Source: Streptomyces sp. NBC_01429
GTDB lineage: Bacteria > Actinomycetota > Actinomycetes > Streptomycetales > Streptomycetaceae
Length of the DNA: 64,000 nt
Reading direction: 5' to 3'
Assembly (NCBI RefSeq): GCF_036231945.1
Contig: NZ_CP109599.1
Coordinates: 4,558,501 to 4,622,500 of the forward strand
Shown one piece after another: positions 1 to 8,771 of this stretch. A program made the translations under genes and the position numbers. Below the pieces are notes generated by a model. It saw nothing but the letters and a program-made list of their open reading frames with translations, was not told the origin of the DNA and did not search any database. Positions within the stretch are counted from its first letter, which is position 1; each line of letters opens with the position of its first letter.

Positions 1-1150
1 GGCCACAGTCTCTCAGAGCGCCGTCCGGGCCACCGGGATCGGTACCGACGGGCTGCACGAGCCACCCGAAGTCGCCCAGCCCGCCGCGCGCCGTCAGCTC
101 CGCCGCCGCCCCGGCCGCCGACAGCGCCCGCACGTACCCGGCCGGGTCGGTGGCGGCGAGGGAGAGCGGCGGGCGCGCGCCGCTCACCCCGAGCCGGCGC
201 AGCGCCTCGCGCTGCGTGAGCAGCCGCGCGCCGGGCAGCGCGCAGGCGTCCAGGGCCACATGGGCCGTCAGATCGCGGCCGCCGTCCGGTACGGGGGCCA
301 CCTCGCGGCCCGCCCGGAAGCCGGTCAGGGTGCCGAACGGCGGCCGGGCGTCCCGCACATGCGCGTAGTCGACGGCGACGGCGAGCCCCCGCTCCAGGGT
401 GGCCACCGCCGCCGCCCACGCCTCGTCGCGGGGGCGGCCGATCTCCGCCCTCGTCCCGGGACCGGCCGGCGGCCACCAGCGCTCCAGCCAGCGCGCGTCG
501 GGGCCCTCGACCGGCTCGCCCGGCTCCTCGGAGCCGTCCGGCCGGACCAGCACGTAGCGCGCCACGCCGTCCTCGCCGGTCTCCGCGACATCGACGGGCA
601 CGTTGTCGAGCCACTCGTTCGCGAACAGCAGCCCCCGCACCCCCTCCGGCGGCCGCGCGCACCACTCGATCCGCGGGTCGAGACCGGCGGGCCTGGCGGC
701 GCGCTCGACGGCGTACGGACGCACCGTGAGGCCGTCGGGGACCGCCGCCAGGATCCCGGTCAGCAGCTCGCCGTGGCCGGCGCCGAGGTCGACGACGGCG
801 ATCTCGTCGGTCGCCAGCTCCCGCGCGGTCCCGGCCAGCAGCCGGGCCACGGCGGTGGCGAACAGCGGGGAGGCGTGCACGGACGTACGGAAGTGCGCGC
901 CGGGGCCCTCGGGGCGCAGATAGAAGCCGTCCGGGCCGTAGAGCGCCGCTTCGGCCGCCGTGCGCCACCGGACGGCTTCCGTTTCCGCCGGAGTACGCGA
1001 GCGCGTTCCCTCCGGCGTACGCGACCTGGCTCCCGCCGTGTGCGAGCGGGTTTCCGCCTCCGTCGGGGGAAGCCGTTCCGTTTCCGTCCCGTACCTACCG
1101 CTTCGCGCACCCCGCGCCCGGCCCGTCTCGTGCGCCGCATCATCCGCCAC
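1..1150 (-). CDS. MidA/DUF185-family SAM-dependent methyltransferase, 3' end beyond left edge
   Basis: The reading frame runs leftward and is still open at position 1, so the C-terminus is outside the window (about 383 codons seen). It has a class I methyltransferase SAM-binding loop (VVDLGAGHGELL, near residue 117) and the segment GLLFANEWLDNVPVDV typical of MidA-like proteins (DUF185, related to NDUFAF7, which methylates an arginine in a complex I subunit). The bacterial substrate is not known. GTG 1150 is chosen because AAGGTGGAG lies about 10 bases upstream and no later in-frame start precedes the conserved fold. Residues about 8-65 form a degenerate Thr/Arg/Glu-rich repeat that is probably disordered. 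The gene is divergent from the kinase at 1247. Confidence 0.8.
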   Translation of the reverse strand, partial: MADDAAHETGRARGARSGRYGTETERLPPTEAETRSHTAGARSRTPEGTRSRTPAETEAVRWRTAAEAALYGPDGFYLRPEGPGAHFRTSVHASPLFATAVARLLAGTARELATDEIAVVDLGAGHGELLTGILAAVPDGLTVRPYAVERAARPAGLDPRIEWCARPPEGVRGLLFANEWLDNVPVDVAETGEDGVARYVLVRPDGSEEPGEPVEGPDARWLERWWPPAGPGTRAEIGRPRDEAWAAAVATLERGLAVAVDYAHVRDARPPFGTLTGFRAGREVAPVPDGGRDLTAHVALDACALPGARLLTQREALRRLGVSGARPPLSLAATDPAGYVRALSAAGAAAELTARGGLGDFGWLVQPVGTDPGGPDGALRDCG

Positions 1151-1246
1151 GACGCCAAGTCTCCACCTTGGGGAGTACGCTTCCGCCGACCGGATCGACC
1201 CTCCGGTTGACCCGCCCCCCGTTTCCGCCTCCCTACGCTGGGTTAC

Positions 1247-2446
1247 GTGCAGCGCTTCTACGACTTCCTCCGCGGACACCCGACGAGTGTCGACAGTTTT
1301 CTGGCTGTCCTCCTCTTCGGGTTCTCCCTGTTGTGGGCGGTCCAGGCGAACCTCGGCGTCGCACCCCGGCTGGTGGCGATGGCGGCCGTCCTGCTGCTGA
1401 GCCTGTCGGTGGCGCTGCGCCGTCGGGCCCCGGCGAAGATCCTGCTCCTGGTGACCGCCGTGGGCGTCGCGCAGCTCGTGCTGGACGTGGACGTCAACCC
1501 GGCGGACCTCGCGATGCTGATGATCATCTACACCGTCGCTTCGGAGGGCGGACCACGCTGGGCCTCCCGGTTCGCGCTGATCGGCGGGCTGCTCGCCGCG
1601 CCGCTGTCGCAGCTGCGCTGGCCGACGGGCGACGACAGCACGCCGGGCCGGGTCTTCGCCGCCGTCGTGCTGGCCGTGCCGTTCGTCCTCGCCTGGGTGC
1701 TGGGCGACTCCATCAGGACCCGGCGCGCCTACCTCGAACAGCTGGAGGAGCGCGCCACCCGGCTGGAGAAGGAGCGCGAGGCCCAGGCCAAGGTGGCGGT
1801 CGCCGCCGAGCGCGCCAGGATCGCCCGTGAGCTGCACGACGTCGTCGCGCACAACGTCTCGGTGATGGTGGTTCAGGCCGACGGCGCCGCCTATGTCCTG
1901 GACGCAGCGCCCGACCAGGCGAAACAGGCGCTGGAGACCATCTCCAGCACGGGCCGGCAGGCGCTCGCCGAGATGCGCAGACTGCTCGGGGTGCTGCGGA
2001 CCGGCGATGCCAAGGAGAGCGGCGAGTACGTGCCGCAGCCCGATGTCGGCCAGATCGAGGAGCTGATCGAGAAGGTGCGCGAAGCCGGCCTCGCCGTGGA
2101 CTTCCGGATCGAGGGCACCGCCCGCCCGCTGCCCAGCGGCGTCGAGCTGACCGCGTACCGCATCGTGCAGGAGGCCCTCACCAACAGCCGCAAGCACGGC
2201 GGCCCCGACGTGGGTGCCAGCGTGCGGCTCGTCTACTTCGACGACGGACTGGGGCTGCTGGTCGAGGACGACGGCCGGGGCGCGGCCCACGAGCTGTACG
2301 CGGACGGCGGCGCCGACGGCCGGGGACACGGGATGATCGGGATGCGGGAGCGGATCGGTATGGTCGGCGGCACGCTGGACGCCGGGCCGCGGCCCGGCGG
2401 CGGATTCCGGATCAGCGCGCTGCTGCCGCTGAAGCCGGCGGACTGA
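1247..2446 (+). CDS. sensor histidine kinase, NarL/DesK (HisKA_3) type
   Basis: This is the membrane sensor of a two-component pair; it should autophosphorylate and pass phosphate to the regulator at 2588. The N-terminal third is hydrophobic, with five or six membrane segments between residues 15 and 155, followed by a charged coiled stretch. The dimerisation box ERARIARELHDVVAHNVSVM contains the phospho-acceptor His at about residue 197. The C-terminal HATPase domain shows the N box (EALTNSRKHG) and the G boxes (EDDGRG, GHGMIGMRER). A TACGCT hexamer (1234-1239) lies 7 bases before the GTG, so the mRNA may be leaderless. The signal sensed cannot be read from the sequence. Confidence 0.9.
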   Translation: MQRFYDFLRGHPTSVDSFLAVLLFGFSLLWAVQANLGVAPRLVAMAAVLLLSLSVALRRRAPAKILLLVTAVGVAQLVLDVDVNPADLAMLMIIYTVASEGGPRWASRFALIGGLLAAPLSQLRWPTGDDSTPGRVFAAVVLAVPFVLAWVLGDSIRTRRAYLEQLEERATRLEKEREAQAKVAVAAERARIARELHDVVAHNVSVMVVQADGAAYVLDAAPDQAKQALETISSTGRQALAEMRRLLGVLRTGDAKESGEYVPQPDVGQIEELIEKVREAGLAVDFRIEGTARPLPSGVELTAYRIVQEALTNSRKHGGPDVGASVRLVYFDDGLGLLVEDDGRGAAHELYADGGADGRGHGMIGMRERIGMVGGTLDAGPRPGGGFRISALLPLKPAD

Positions 2447-2587
2447 GCGGGGAGCGGCCGGGGCCCGCCGCGCGGCCCGTCCCGTCGTCCGCCCCGCCGC
2501 TGTTCCGTTCCGTCATCCCTTCCCGTCGTCCCTTCCCGCCTTCCCGCCTTCCCGTTCCACCCGGCCTACAGGACAAGGACCCCCCAT

Positions 2588-3262
2588 ATGTCGATTCGCG
2601 TGATGCTCGTCGACGATCAGGTACTTCTGCGCACCGGCTTCCGCATGGTGCTGGCCGCGCAGCCGGACATGGATGTCGTCGCCGAGGCGGGCAACGGCGC
2701 GGAGGCCATCGAGAACCTCCGCTCCACCAAGGTGGACGTCGTCCTGATGGACGTGCGTATGCCCCGCCTCGACGGCGTCGAGGCCACCCGCCGGATCTGC
2801 GCCGAGCCCGGCGCCCCCAAAGTGCTGATCCTGACCACTTTCGACCTCGACGAGTACGCGTTCTCCGGCCTCAAGGCGGGCGCCAGCGGGTTCATGCTGA
2901 AGGACGTCCCGCCGGGCGAGCTGCTGACCGCGATCCGCGCGGTGCACAGCGGCGACGCGGTCGTCGCCCCGTCCACCACGCGCCGGCTCCTGGACCGCTT
3001 CGCGCCGATGCTGCCGGGCGGCACGCAGCCGCGGCACAAGGAGCTGGACCGGCTGACCGCCCGCGAAAGCGAAGTGCTGCTGCTGGTCGCGCAAGGGCTC
3101 TCGAACGGCGAGATCGCGGGCCGGCTGGTGCTCTCCGAGGCGACAGTGAAGACGCACGTCGGCCGGATCCTCACCAAGCTCGGTCTGCGCGACCGCGTGC
3201 AGGTCGTGGTCCTCGCCTACGAGACCGGGCTGGTGCGCGCAGGTGGCAACCCTGGGCACTGA
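2588..3262 (+). CDS. NarL/FixJ-family response regulator
   Basis: This is the cognate transcriptional regulator of the kinase just upstream. Residues 1-120 form a receiver domain with the acidic pair D9/D10, phospho-acceptor D55 (VVLMDVRMP) and K105 (FMLKDV). Residues about 155-210 form a LuxR-type helix-turn-helix (LTARESEVLLLVAQG and SEATVKTHVGRILTKLGLRD). An AAGGA ribosome site precedes the ATG. The 141-base gap after the kinase is a pyrimidine-rich low-complexity stretch of repeated CCCTTCCCG-like units. The 3' end is duplicated (see repeat at 3254). The target genes are unknown. Confidence 0.92.
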   Translation: MSIRVMLVDDQVLLRTGFRMVLAAQPDMDVVAEAGNGAEAIENLRSTKVDVVLMDVRMPRLDGVEATRRICAEPGAPKVLILTTFDLDEYAFSGLKAGASGFMLKDVPPGELLTAIRAVHSGDAVVAPSTTRRLLDRFAPMLPGGTQPRHKELDRLTARESEVLLLVAQGLSNGEIAGRLVLSEATVKTHVGRILTKLGLRDRVQVVVLAYETGLVRAGGNPGH

Positions 3263-3316
3263 GCGCCGGGGGCATGGAGTGCCCGGGGCACTGACGCCCG
3301 GGGTACGGAGTGCCCG
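3254..3316 (+). repeat. imperfect 31-32 bp tandem duplication spanning a stop codon
   Basis: Two units (3254-3285 and 3286-3316) share GGGCACTGA followed by a G-rich core and GGAGTGCCCG. The TGA that ends the response regulator (3260-3262) is in unit 1 and is repeated in unit 2. A third, partial unit follows. Confidence 0.75.
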
Positions 3317-3347
3317 CGGCATGCGGCGCCCGTCGCACTGATCGCGC

Positions 3348-4457
3348 TCAGCGCAGCATCCCCTCCAGGAAGTCGCTGCCGAGCCGCGCCACCACGGCGA
3401 CGTCCAGCTGATGCAGCACGTAGCGGCCGCGCCGCTGGGTCGTCAGCAGCCCCGCTCTGCGCAGCACCGCCAGATGACGGGACACCTCGGGCGCGGTGAT
3501 CCCGTTCGCGTCGGCCAGCTCGCTCGTCGTGTACGTACCCCGTGCGAGGTGGCGGCACAGCCGCATCCGCAGCGGGTGGGCGACGGCCTCCAGGCGCAGC
3601 TTGACGGTGTCGACCGGGGTGGCGCCGGCCAGCTCGCGGCCGGAGACCGGGTACTGGACGACGGGCTGCCAGCCCGGCGCGTGCAGCGCGATCAGGTGCG
3701 GCCACCCGAAGGCGGTGGGCAGCAGCGTCAGACCGGAGCCGACACCGGAGGCGGAGGCGGTGGTCCGGCCGTGGCCGAGCTTGTCCACCGCTATGCGGGT
3801 GCGCGGACCGTCCCGCTCGACCGTGACGGCGGGGGAGACCGCCGCCATGGCTTCGGCGAGGCCCTGACGGCGCAGCAGCTCCGTCTTGTGGCGGGCGTCG
3901 GCGGCGAGCTGGACCCGGACGCGCCGCCAGGTGTCCGCGAAGAACGCCTCGTCGCACTCTTCGAACAGCCGGCGTATCCAGGCCCTGACGGCGGGCGGGT
4001 CGTCGAGCATGCGACGGGCGAAGGCGGCCTGGCGCGGGCCCCGGGCCGCCGCCAGCTCCAGGGCGCGCTTGCGCACGGCCGCGTCGACGAGCGGTGAGGG
4101 AATGCCTTCGTCGTACCGGCTGGCGCAGGAGATCTCCAGCGCGGCGGCCACGTACCGCTCGTCGTCCATCCGGTCGAGGTCGTCCAGCTCCTCCGCGAGG
4201 GTCTCGCGCGGCGCGGGCGGCAGCAGGATGTCGGCGCGGGCGGCGCGCCACAGGAAGTCCGCCTCGTGCAGCCGGTCGGCCAGCTCGGGCTTGAGGGAGG
4301 CGGCGGTGGCGGTGGTCCAGCCGTGCAGCCTGGCGTGGTGGGAGGGCTCGGACAGCGCGTGCAGGGCCGCGGCCAGCTCGGCCAGCGGGGAGGGGGTGAA
4401 GGTGATCCGCTCCTGGGGCAGCCCGGTGATGTCGATGTGCACGCTCATGGCCTCCAT
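3348..4457 (-). CDS. DUF5937 / ArsR-like winged-helix transcriptional regulator
   Basis: The protein begins MSVHIDITG after a three-residue lead-in and has a long helical N-terminal region of about 270 residues (DUF5937-like). Residues about 285-365 form an ArsR-type winged helix: AHPLRMRLCRHLARGTYTTS, then the recognition segment GITAPEVSRHLAVLRRAGLL and the wing RRGRYVLHQLD. I chose ATG 4457 because GGGGGAGG lies 4 bases upstream. ATG 4448 and ATG 4478 are in-frame alternatives. No metal-binding Cys motif is visible in the winged helix. The gene is divergent from the small gene at 4566. Its ligand and targets are unknown. Confidence 0.85.
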   Translation of the reverse strand: MEAMSVHIDITGLPQERITFTPSPLAELAAALHALSEPSHHARLHGWTTATAASLKPELADRLHEADFLWRAARADILLPPAPRETLAEELDDLDRMDDERYVAAALEISCASRYDEGIPSPLVDAAVRKRALELAAARGPRQAAFARRMLDDPPAVRAWIRRLFEECDEAFFADTWRRVRVQLAADARHKTELLRRQGLAEAMAAVSPAVTVERDGPRTRIAVDKLGHGRTTASASGVGSGLTLLPTAFGWPHLIALHAPGWQPVVQYPVSGRELAGATPVDTVKLRLEAVAHPLRMRLCRHLARGTYTTSELADANGITAPEVSRHLAVLRRAGLLTTQRRGRYVLHQLDVAVVARLGSDFLEGMLR

Positions 4458-4565
4458 GCTGCCTCCCCCCACCGACAACGGGCGATTCGATTGACGGCGC
4501 CGGTCAATTGACGGTGCCGGTCAATCGAAGAGCCCTGGGCGGCCCGCCCGGCGCAGGGTTGGCGC

Positions 4566-4841
4566 ATGGACGCCATTCAGCAGCACATGCTCGACAGCTA
4601 CCGCGCCATGCTCCGGGGCGAGCCGGGGCCGCCGCCGCCCGGTCGGTACGACCGGGAGACGCTGCGCACGATCCGTGAGTACCGGCTGGTGCGCGAAGTC
4701 GCCGGGTCCTCGGCCGGGGCCGCCGCCCCCGGAGGCTCCGGCGGCGCCGGTCCGCGAGCGCCGCTCGCCCGGCTGGCGCGGCTGCTCCGCCACCCGCTCC
4801 GTCACCCGCGCCGCCGGCCGCCCGCGGCGGGGGCGCGCTGA
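4566..4841 (+). CDS. small hypothetical protein, 91 aa
   Basis: I do not recognise a family. The first 45 residues are well composed and amphipathic (MDAIQQHMLDSYRAMLRGE, then RYDRETLRTIREYRLVREV). The remainder is a Gly/Pro/Arg-rich tail that is probably disordered and basic. It is divergent from the DUF5937 regulator with a gap of about 108 bases, which suggests that it could be a target of that regulator. No clear ribosome site precedes the ATG. Confidence 0.55.
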   Translation: MDAIQQHMLDSYRAMLRGEPGPPPPGRYDRETLRTIREYRLVREVAGSSAGAAAPGGSGGAGPRAPLARLARLLRHPLRHPRRRPPAAGAR

Positions 4842-4910
4842 GCGCCGGGGCGGTTCCGGGCGGTACGGGGAGACCGGCCCGCGGCCTTCCGCAGTGGGCG
4901 GCCCACAGGC

Positions 4911-4919
4911 TGTGGACAA
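4911..4919 (-). promoter_or_regulatory. isolated consensus DnaA box
   Basis: The minus strand reads TTGTCCACA, the preferred Streptomyces DnaA box. It is directly preceded by a short palindrome (CCACAGGCTGTGG, 4903-4915). No cluster of boxes is present, so this is not an origin. It may be a regulatory or titration site in front of the cofactor operon, or chance. Confidence 0.35.
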
Positions 4920-5003
4920 CCCGGTGGCTCCGCGAAACGCTGGCGTAGCATGGCGAGAAATCGTCCGGTACCCCCTGCGGACTGGAACGGAAGGCCCCGC
5001 CGC

Positions 5004-5957
5004 GTGAACCCACCATCACAGGACCCCTTCGATCCCCGTGACCGCCCCGCCCGGCTGTCCGTCGGAGTCGTCGGCGCCGGCCGGGTCGGCCCCGCCCTCG
5101 CCGCTTCGCTGCGGCTCGCCGGGCACCGCCCCGTCGCCGTGTCCGGGGTCTCCGACGCCTCGGTGCGCCGAGCGGGCGCGCTGCTGCCCGACGTCCCCCT
5201 GGTCACCCCCGCCGAGGTGCTCGCCCGCGCCGACCTGGTGCTGCTGACCGTCCCCGACGACGCGCTGCCGGGGCTGGTCGAGGGCCTCGCCGAGACCGGT
5301 GCCGTACGGCCGGGACAGCTGCTCGTGCACACCTCGGGGCGGTACGGCGTCAAGGTGCTCGACCCGGCCCTGCGCGCCGGGGCCCTGCCCCTCGCCCTCC
5401 ACCCCGCGATGACCTTCACCGGCAGCCCGGTGGACGTCCAGCGGCTGGCGGGCTGCTCGTTCGGCGTCACCGCGCCCGACGAGCTGCGGCTGGCCGCCGA
5501 GGCGCTGGTCATCGAGATGGGCGGCGAGCCGGAGTGGATCGCTGAGGAGTCCCGCCCGCTCTACCACGCCGCCCTGGCCCTGGGCGCGAACCACCTGGTC
5601 ACCCTGGTCGCCCAGGCCATGGAGCTGCTCCGTACGGCCGGGGTCGCCGCCCCCGACCGGATGCTCGGCCCGCTGCTCGGCGCCGCCCTGGACAACGCGC
5701 TGCGCTCCGGCGACGCCGCGCTCACCGGACCGGTCGCGCGCGGCGACGCGGGTACGGTCGCCGCGCACGTCGCGGAGTTGCGCGCGCACGCGCCCGGCGC
5801 CGTCGCCGGATATCTGGCGATGGCCCGCACCACCGCCGACCGGGCGCTCGCGCACGGGCTGCTCAAACCCGAGCTGGCCGAGGACCTCCTCGGCGTCCTC
5901 GCGGACGGCGACAGCCTCGGGGACACGCGCGGAGGCGGCGCGGGGGGCGCCCGATGA
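5004..5957 (+). CDS. Rossmann-fold / DUF2520 oxidoreductase-like protein
   Basis: First gene of the pantothenate-NAD operon. An NAD(P)-binding Rossmann motif (VGVVGAGRVGPALAASL) lies near residue 22, and the C-terminal half is all-helical DUF2520, a layout resembling ketopantoate reductases and F420/P5C reductases. GTG 5004 is chosen because GGAACGGAAGG lies 10-18 bases upstream. An ATG at 4950 would add 18 residues without a ribosome site. The stop overlaps the panC start (ATGA). No substrate has been shown for the family to my knowledge. The operon position suggests a role as ketopantoate reductase or a linked step, which is inference. Confidence 0.85.
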   Translation: MNPPSQDPFDPRDRPARLSVGVVGAGRVGPALAASLRLAGHRPVAVSGVSDASVRRAGALLPDVPLVTPAEVLARADLVLLTVPDDALPGLVEGLAETGAVRPGQLLVHTSGRYGVKVLDPALRAGALPLALHPAMTFTGSPVDVQRLAGCSFGVTAPDELRLAAEALVIEMGGEPEWIAEESRPLYHAALALGANHLVTLVAQAMELLRTAGVAAPDRMLGPLLGAALDNALRSGDAALTGPVARGDAGTVAAHVAELRAHAPGAVAGYLAMARTTADRALAHGLLKPELAEDLLGVLADGDSLGDTRGGGAGGAR

Positions 5958-6988
5958 GCCTCGCACTCGCCTCCGCGCGCGTGGATCTCGACAAGCTCCT
6001 GGAGCGGCGCGCCGCCCCGGGCCGTACCGCCGCCGTGCTCACCATGGGCGCGCTCCACGAGGGCCACGCCGCGCTCGTACGGGCGGCGCGCGCCCACGTC
6101 GGGCCGGACGGGTTCGTCGTGGTCACCGTCTTCGTCAACCCGCTCCAGTTCGGCGCGGGGGAGGACCTCGACCGCTATCCGCGCACCCTGGAAGCCGATC
6201 TGGAAGTGGCCGGGGCAGCGGGGGCCGACGCCGTCTTCGCCCCGTCCGCCGACGAGGTCTACCCGGACGGGGCGCCCCTGGTGACGCTCGCGGCCGGGCC
6301 CATGGGCGAGCGGCTCGAAGGCGCCTCGCGCCCCGGCCACTTCGACGGGATGCTCACCGTCGTCGCCAAGCTGCTGCACCTCACCCGCGCCGACGCCTCC
6401 TTCTTCGGTACCAAGGACGCGCAGCAACTGGCCCTGGTCCGCCGGATGGTCCGCGATCTGAACTTCCCGGCCGAGATCGTCGGCGTACCGACGGTCCGCG
6501 AGGAGGACGGTCTCGCGCTCTCCAGCCGCAACCGCTATCTCTCCCCGGCCGAGCGCCGCACCGCCCTCGCCCTCTCCCGGGCCCTGTTCGCGGCCCGCGA
6601 CCGGCTCGGCGCCCAGCACGCGCTGCGCGCCCGCGCCGAGTCCGCGCCCACCCCCGGCGCCCGCGCCGCCGGGCTCTCCGCCCTCGGCGAGCCCCGGCTC
6701 GCCGCCGACGCCCACGCGCTGGCCGCCGCCGCGCCCCCGGCCGCCGCGCGGGCCCCGGGCCGCCCCTGCGGGGCCGACGCCGTGCGGGCCGCCGCCCGCG
6801 CCGTGCTCGACGGGGCGGGCAGGACCCTGCCGCCGCTGACGGTCGACTATCTGGCGCTCGTCGACCCCGACGACTTCACCGAGGTCCCCGACGGCCACAC
6901 CGGTGAGGCGATCCTCGCCGTCGCCGCGCGCGTCGGCACCACCCGGCTGATCGACAACATCACCCTGACCTTCGGAGACCACCGATGA
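5954..6988 (+). CDS. panC: pantothenate synthetase
   Basis: PanC condenses pantoate and beta-alanine with ATP to give pantothenate (via pantoyl-adenylate) in the cytosol. The nucleotidyltransferase HIGH-type motif is TMGALHEGHAALV, FVNPLQF is present, and the KMSKS-like loop region is LALSSRNRYLSPAERR. The 344 aa length exceeds the usual 280-300 because residues about 217-265 are an Ala/Pro/Arg-rich insertion before the conserved VDYLALVDPDDF. Starts and stops overlap with both neighbours as ATGA, which points to translational coupling. Confidence 0.95.
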   Translation: MSLALASARVDLDKLLERRAAPGRTAAVLTMGALHEGHAALVRAARAHVGPDGFVVVTVFVNPLQFGAGEDLDRYPRTLEADLEVAGAAGADAVFAPSADEVYPDGAPLVTLAAGPMGERLEGASRPGHFDGMLTVVAKLLHLTRADASFFGTKDAQQLALVRRMVRDLNFPAEIVGVPTVREEDGLALSSRNRYLSPAERRTALALSRALFAARDRLGAQHALRARAESAPTPGARAAGLSALGEPRLAADAHALAAAAPPAAARAPGRPCGADAVRAAARAVLDGAGRTLPPLTVDYLALVDPDDFTEVPDGHTGEAILAVAARVGTTRLIDNITLTFGDHR

Positions 6989-8769
6989 CCGGACCAGCGA
7001 ACGGAACCGGAATACGGCTGTCCGCCCCCGCCCCCGGCTGGGCGATCGACGCCGACGTCGTCGTGGTCGGCTCCGGCGTCGCCGGTCTCACCACGGCCCT
7101 GCGCTGCACCGCCGCCGGGCTCCGTACCGTCGTCGTCACCAAGGCCAGGCTCGACGACGGCTCCACGCGCTGGGCGCAGGGCGGCATCGCCGCCGCCCTC
7201 GGCGAGGGCGACACCCCCGAGCAGCATCTCGCCGACACACTCGTCGCGGGCGCGGGACTCTGCGACGAGGACGCCGTACGCACCCTGGTCACCGAGGGCC
7301 CCGCCGCCGTGCGCCGGCTGATCGACACCGGCGCGCACTTCGACACCGCCGCCTCCGGAGAGCTCCAGCTGACCCGCGAGGGCGGCCACCACCGCCGCCG
7401 GATAGCCCACGCGGGCGGCGACGCGACCGGCGCCGAGATCTCCCGTGCCCTGGTCGAGGCGGTCCGCGACGCGGCGCTGCGCACCGTGGAGAACGCGCTC
7501 GTCCTGGACCTCCTTAACGACGAGCACGGCCGCACGTCGGGCGTCACCCTCCATGTGATGGGCGAGGGCCAGCACGACGGCGTCGGCGCCGTCCACGCGC
7601 CCGCCGTGGTCCTCGCCACCGGCGGCATGGGCCAGGTCTTCTCCGCGACGACCAACCCCGCCGTCTCCACCGGCGACGGCGTGGCGCTCGCGCTGCGGGC
7701 CGGTGCCGAGGTCTCCGACCTGGAGTTCGTCCAGTTCCACCCGACGGTGCTCTTCCTGGGCACCGGCGCCGAGGGCCAGCAGCCGCTGGTCTCCGAGGCG
7801 GTCCGGGGCGAGGGCGCCCATCTCGTGGACGCCGACGGGATCCGCTTCATGCTCGACCAGCACGAGCTGGCGGAGCTGGCGCCGCGCGACATCGTCGCCA
7901 AGGCGATCATGCGCAGGATGCTCGAACAGGGCGCCGAGCACATGTATCTGGACGCCAGGCACTTCGGCGCCGCCATGTGGGAGAGCCGCTTCCCGACCAT
8001 CCTGGCCGCCTGCCGCTCCCACGGCATCGACCCGGTCACCGAGCCCGTCCCGGTGGCGCCCGCCGCCCACTACGCCTCGGGCGGCATCCGTACGGACCTG
8101 CGCGGCCGGACCACGGTCCCGGGGCTGTACGCGTGCGGCGAGGTCGCCTGCACGGGCGTGCACGGAGCAAACCGGCTGGCCTCCAACTCCCTGTTGGAGG
8201 GCCTGGTCTTCGCGGAGCGCATCGCGGCGGACATCGTCGCTGCGGAGCCCCCGGGACCGGCGGAGCACCGTCCTGTGCCGACGGAGCGCCATCCTCTTGA
8301 AGAGGGCGCGGAAAACGTCGGCGGACTGCCGCTCGTCGCCCCCGAGGCGCGCCCCGTGATCCAGCGGATCATGTCCGGGGGCGCGGGCGTCCTGCGCTCG
8401 GCGCGCAGCCTGGAGGAGGCCGCGCGCGGCCTGGAGGCCGTCGAGTCGGACGCGTACGAGCCGCTGGCCCCCGGCGCCAAGGCAGCCGTTCCCGGCGTCG
8501 ACGCCTGGGAGACCACCAACCTGCTCTGTGTCGCGCGCGTGCTGGTCGCCGCCGCGCTGGAGCGCGAGGAGACCCGTGGCTGCCACTGGCGGGAGGACCG
8601 CCCCGAGCGCGACGACACCGACTGGCGCCGCCATCTCGTCGTCCGGCTGACGCCCGAGCGCCGCCTCGTGCTCCGCCGTACCGGCACGGCGGGCTTCCCG
8701 CCCGTCAGCCCCGTACTCATCCCCACCGACGTACCCCAGCCCCCCGCCGACGCCCCCAGGGAGCCGTAA
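6985..8769 (+). CDS. nadB: L-aspartate oxidase
   Basis: NadB oxidises L-aspartate to iminoaspartate using FAD, the first step of de novo NAD synthesis. The FAD dinucleotide-binding motif (VVVVGSGVAGLTTAL) is near residue 25. The succinate-dehydrogenase-like SRWAQGGIAAAL-type segment appears as STRWAQGGIAAAL, and the C-terminal FAD-contact region is ACGEVACTGVHGANRLASNS. The 594 aa length is a little longer than usual because of a linker around residues 415-435 and a C-terminal Pro-rich tail. It overlaps panC by ATGA and is 2 bases from nadC. No nadA (quinolinate synthase) lies in this window, so that partner must be elsewhere. Confidence 0.95.
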   Translation: MTGPANGTGIRLSAPAPGWAIDADVVVVGSGVAGLTTALRCTAAGLRTVVVTKARLDDGSTRWAQGGIAAALGEGDTPEQHLADTLVAGAGLCDEDAVRTLVTEGPAAVRRLIDTGAHFDTAASGELQLTREGGHHRRRIAHAGGDATGAEISRALVEAVRDAALRTVENALVLDLLNDEHGRTSGVTLHVMGEGQHDGVGAVHAPAVVLATGGMGQVFSATTNPAVSTGDGVALALRAGAEVSDLEFVQFHPTVLFLGTGAEGQQPLVSEAVRGEGAHLVDADGIRFMLDQHELAELAPRDIVAKAIMRRMLEQGAEHMYLDARHFGAAMWESRFPTILAACRSHGIDPVTEPVPVAPAAHYASGGIRTDLRGRTTVPGLYACGEVACTGVHGANRLASNSLLEGLVFAERIAADIVAAEPPGPAEHRPVPTERHPLEEGAENVGGLPLVAPEARPVIQRIMSGGAGVLRSARSLEEAARGLEAVESDAYEPLAPGAKAAVPGVDAWETTNLLCVARVLVAAALEREETRGCHWREDRPERDDTDWRRHLVVRLTPERRLVLRRTGTAGFPPVSPVLIPTDVPQPPADAPREP

Positions 8770-8771
8770 CC

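Noticed and set aside
4903..4919. Chromosomal replication origin
   Set aside because: Only one DnaA box is present and dnaA, dnaN and the box clusters are absent.
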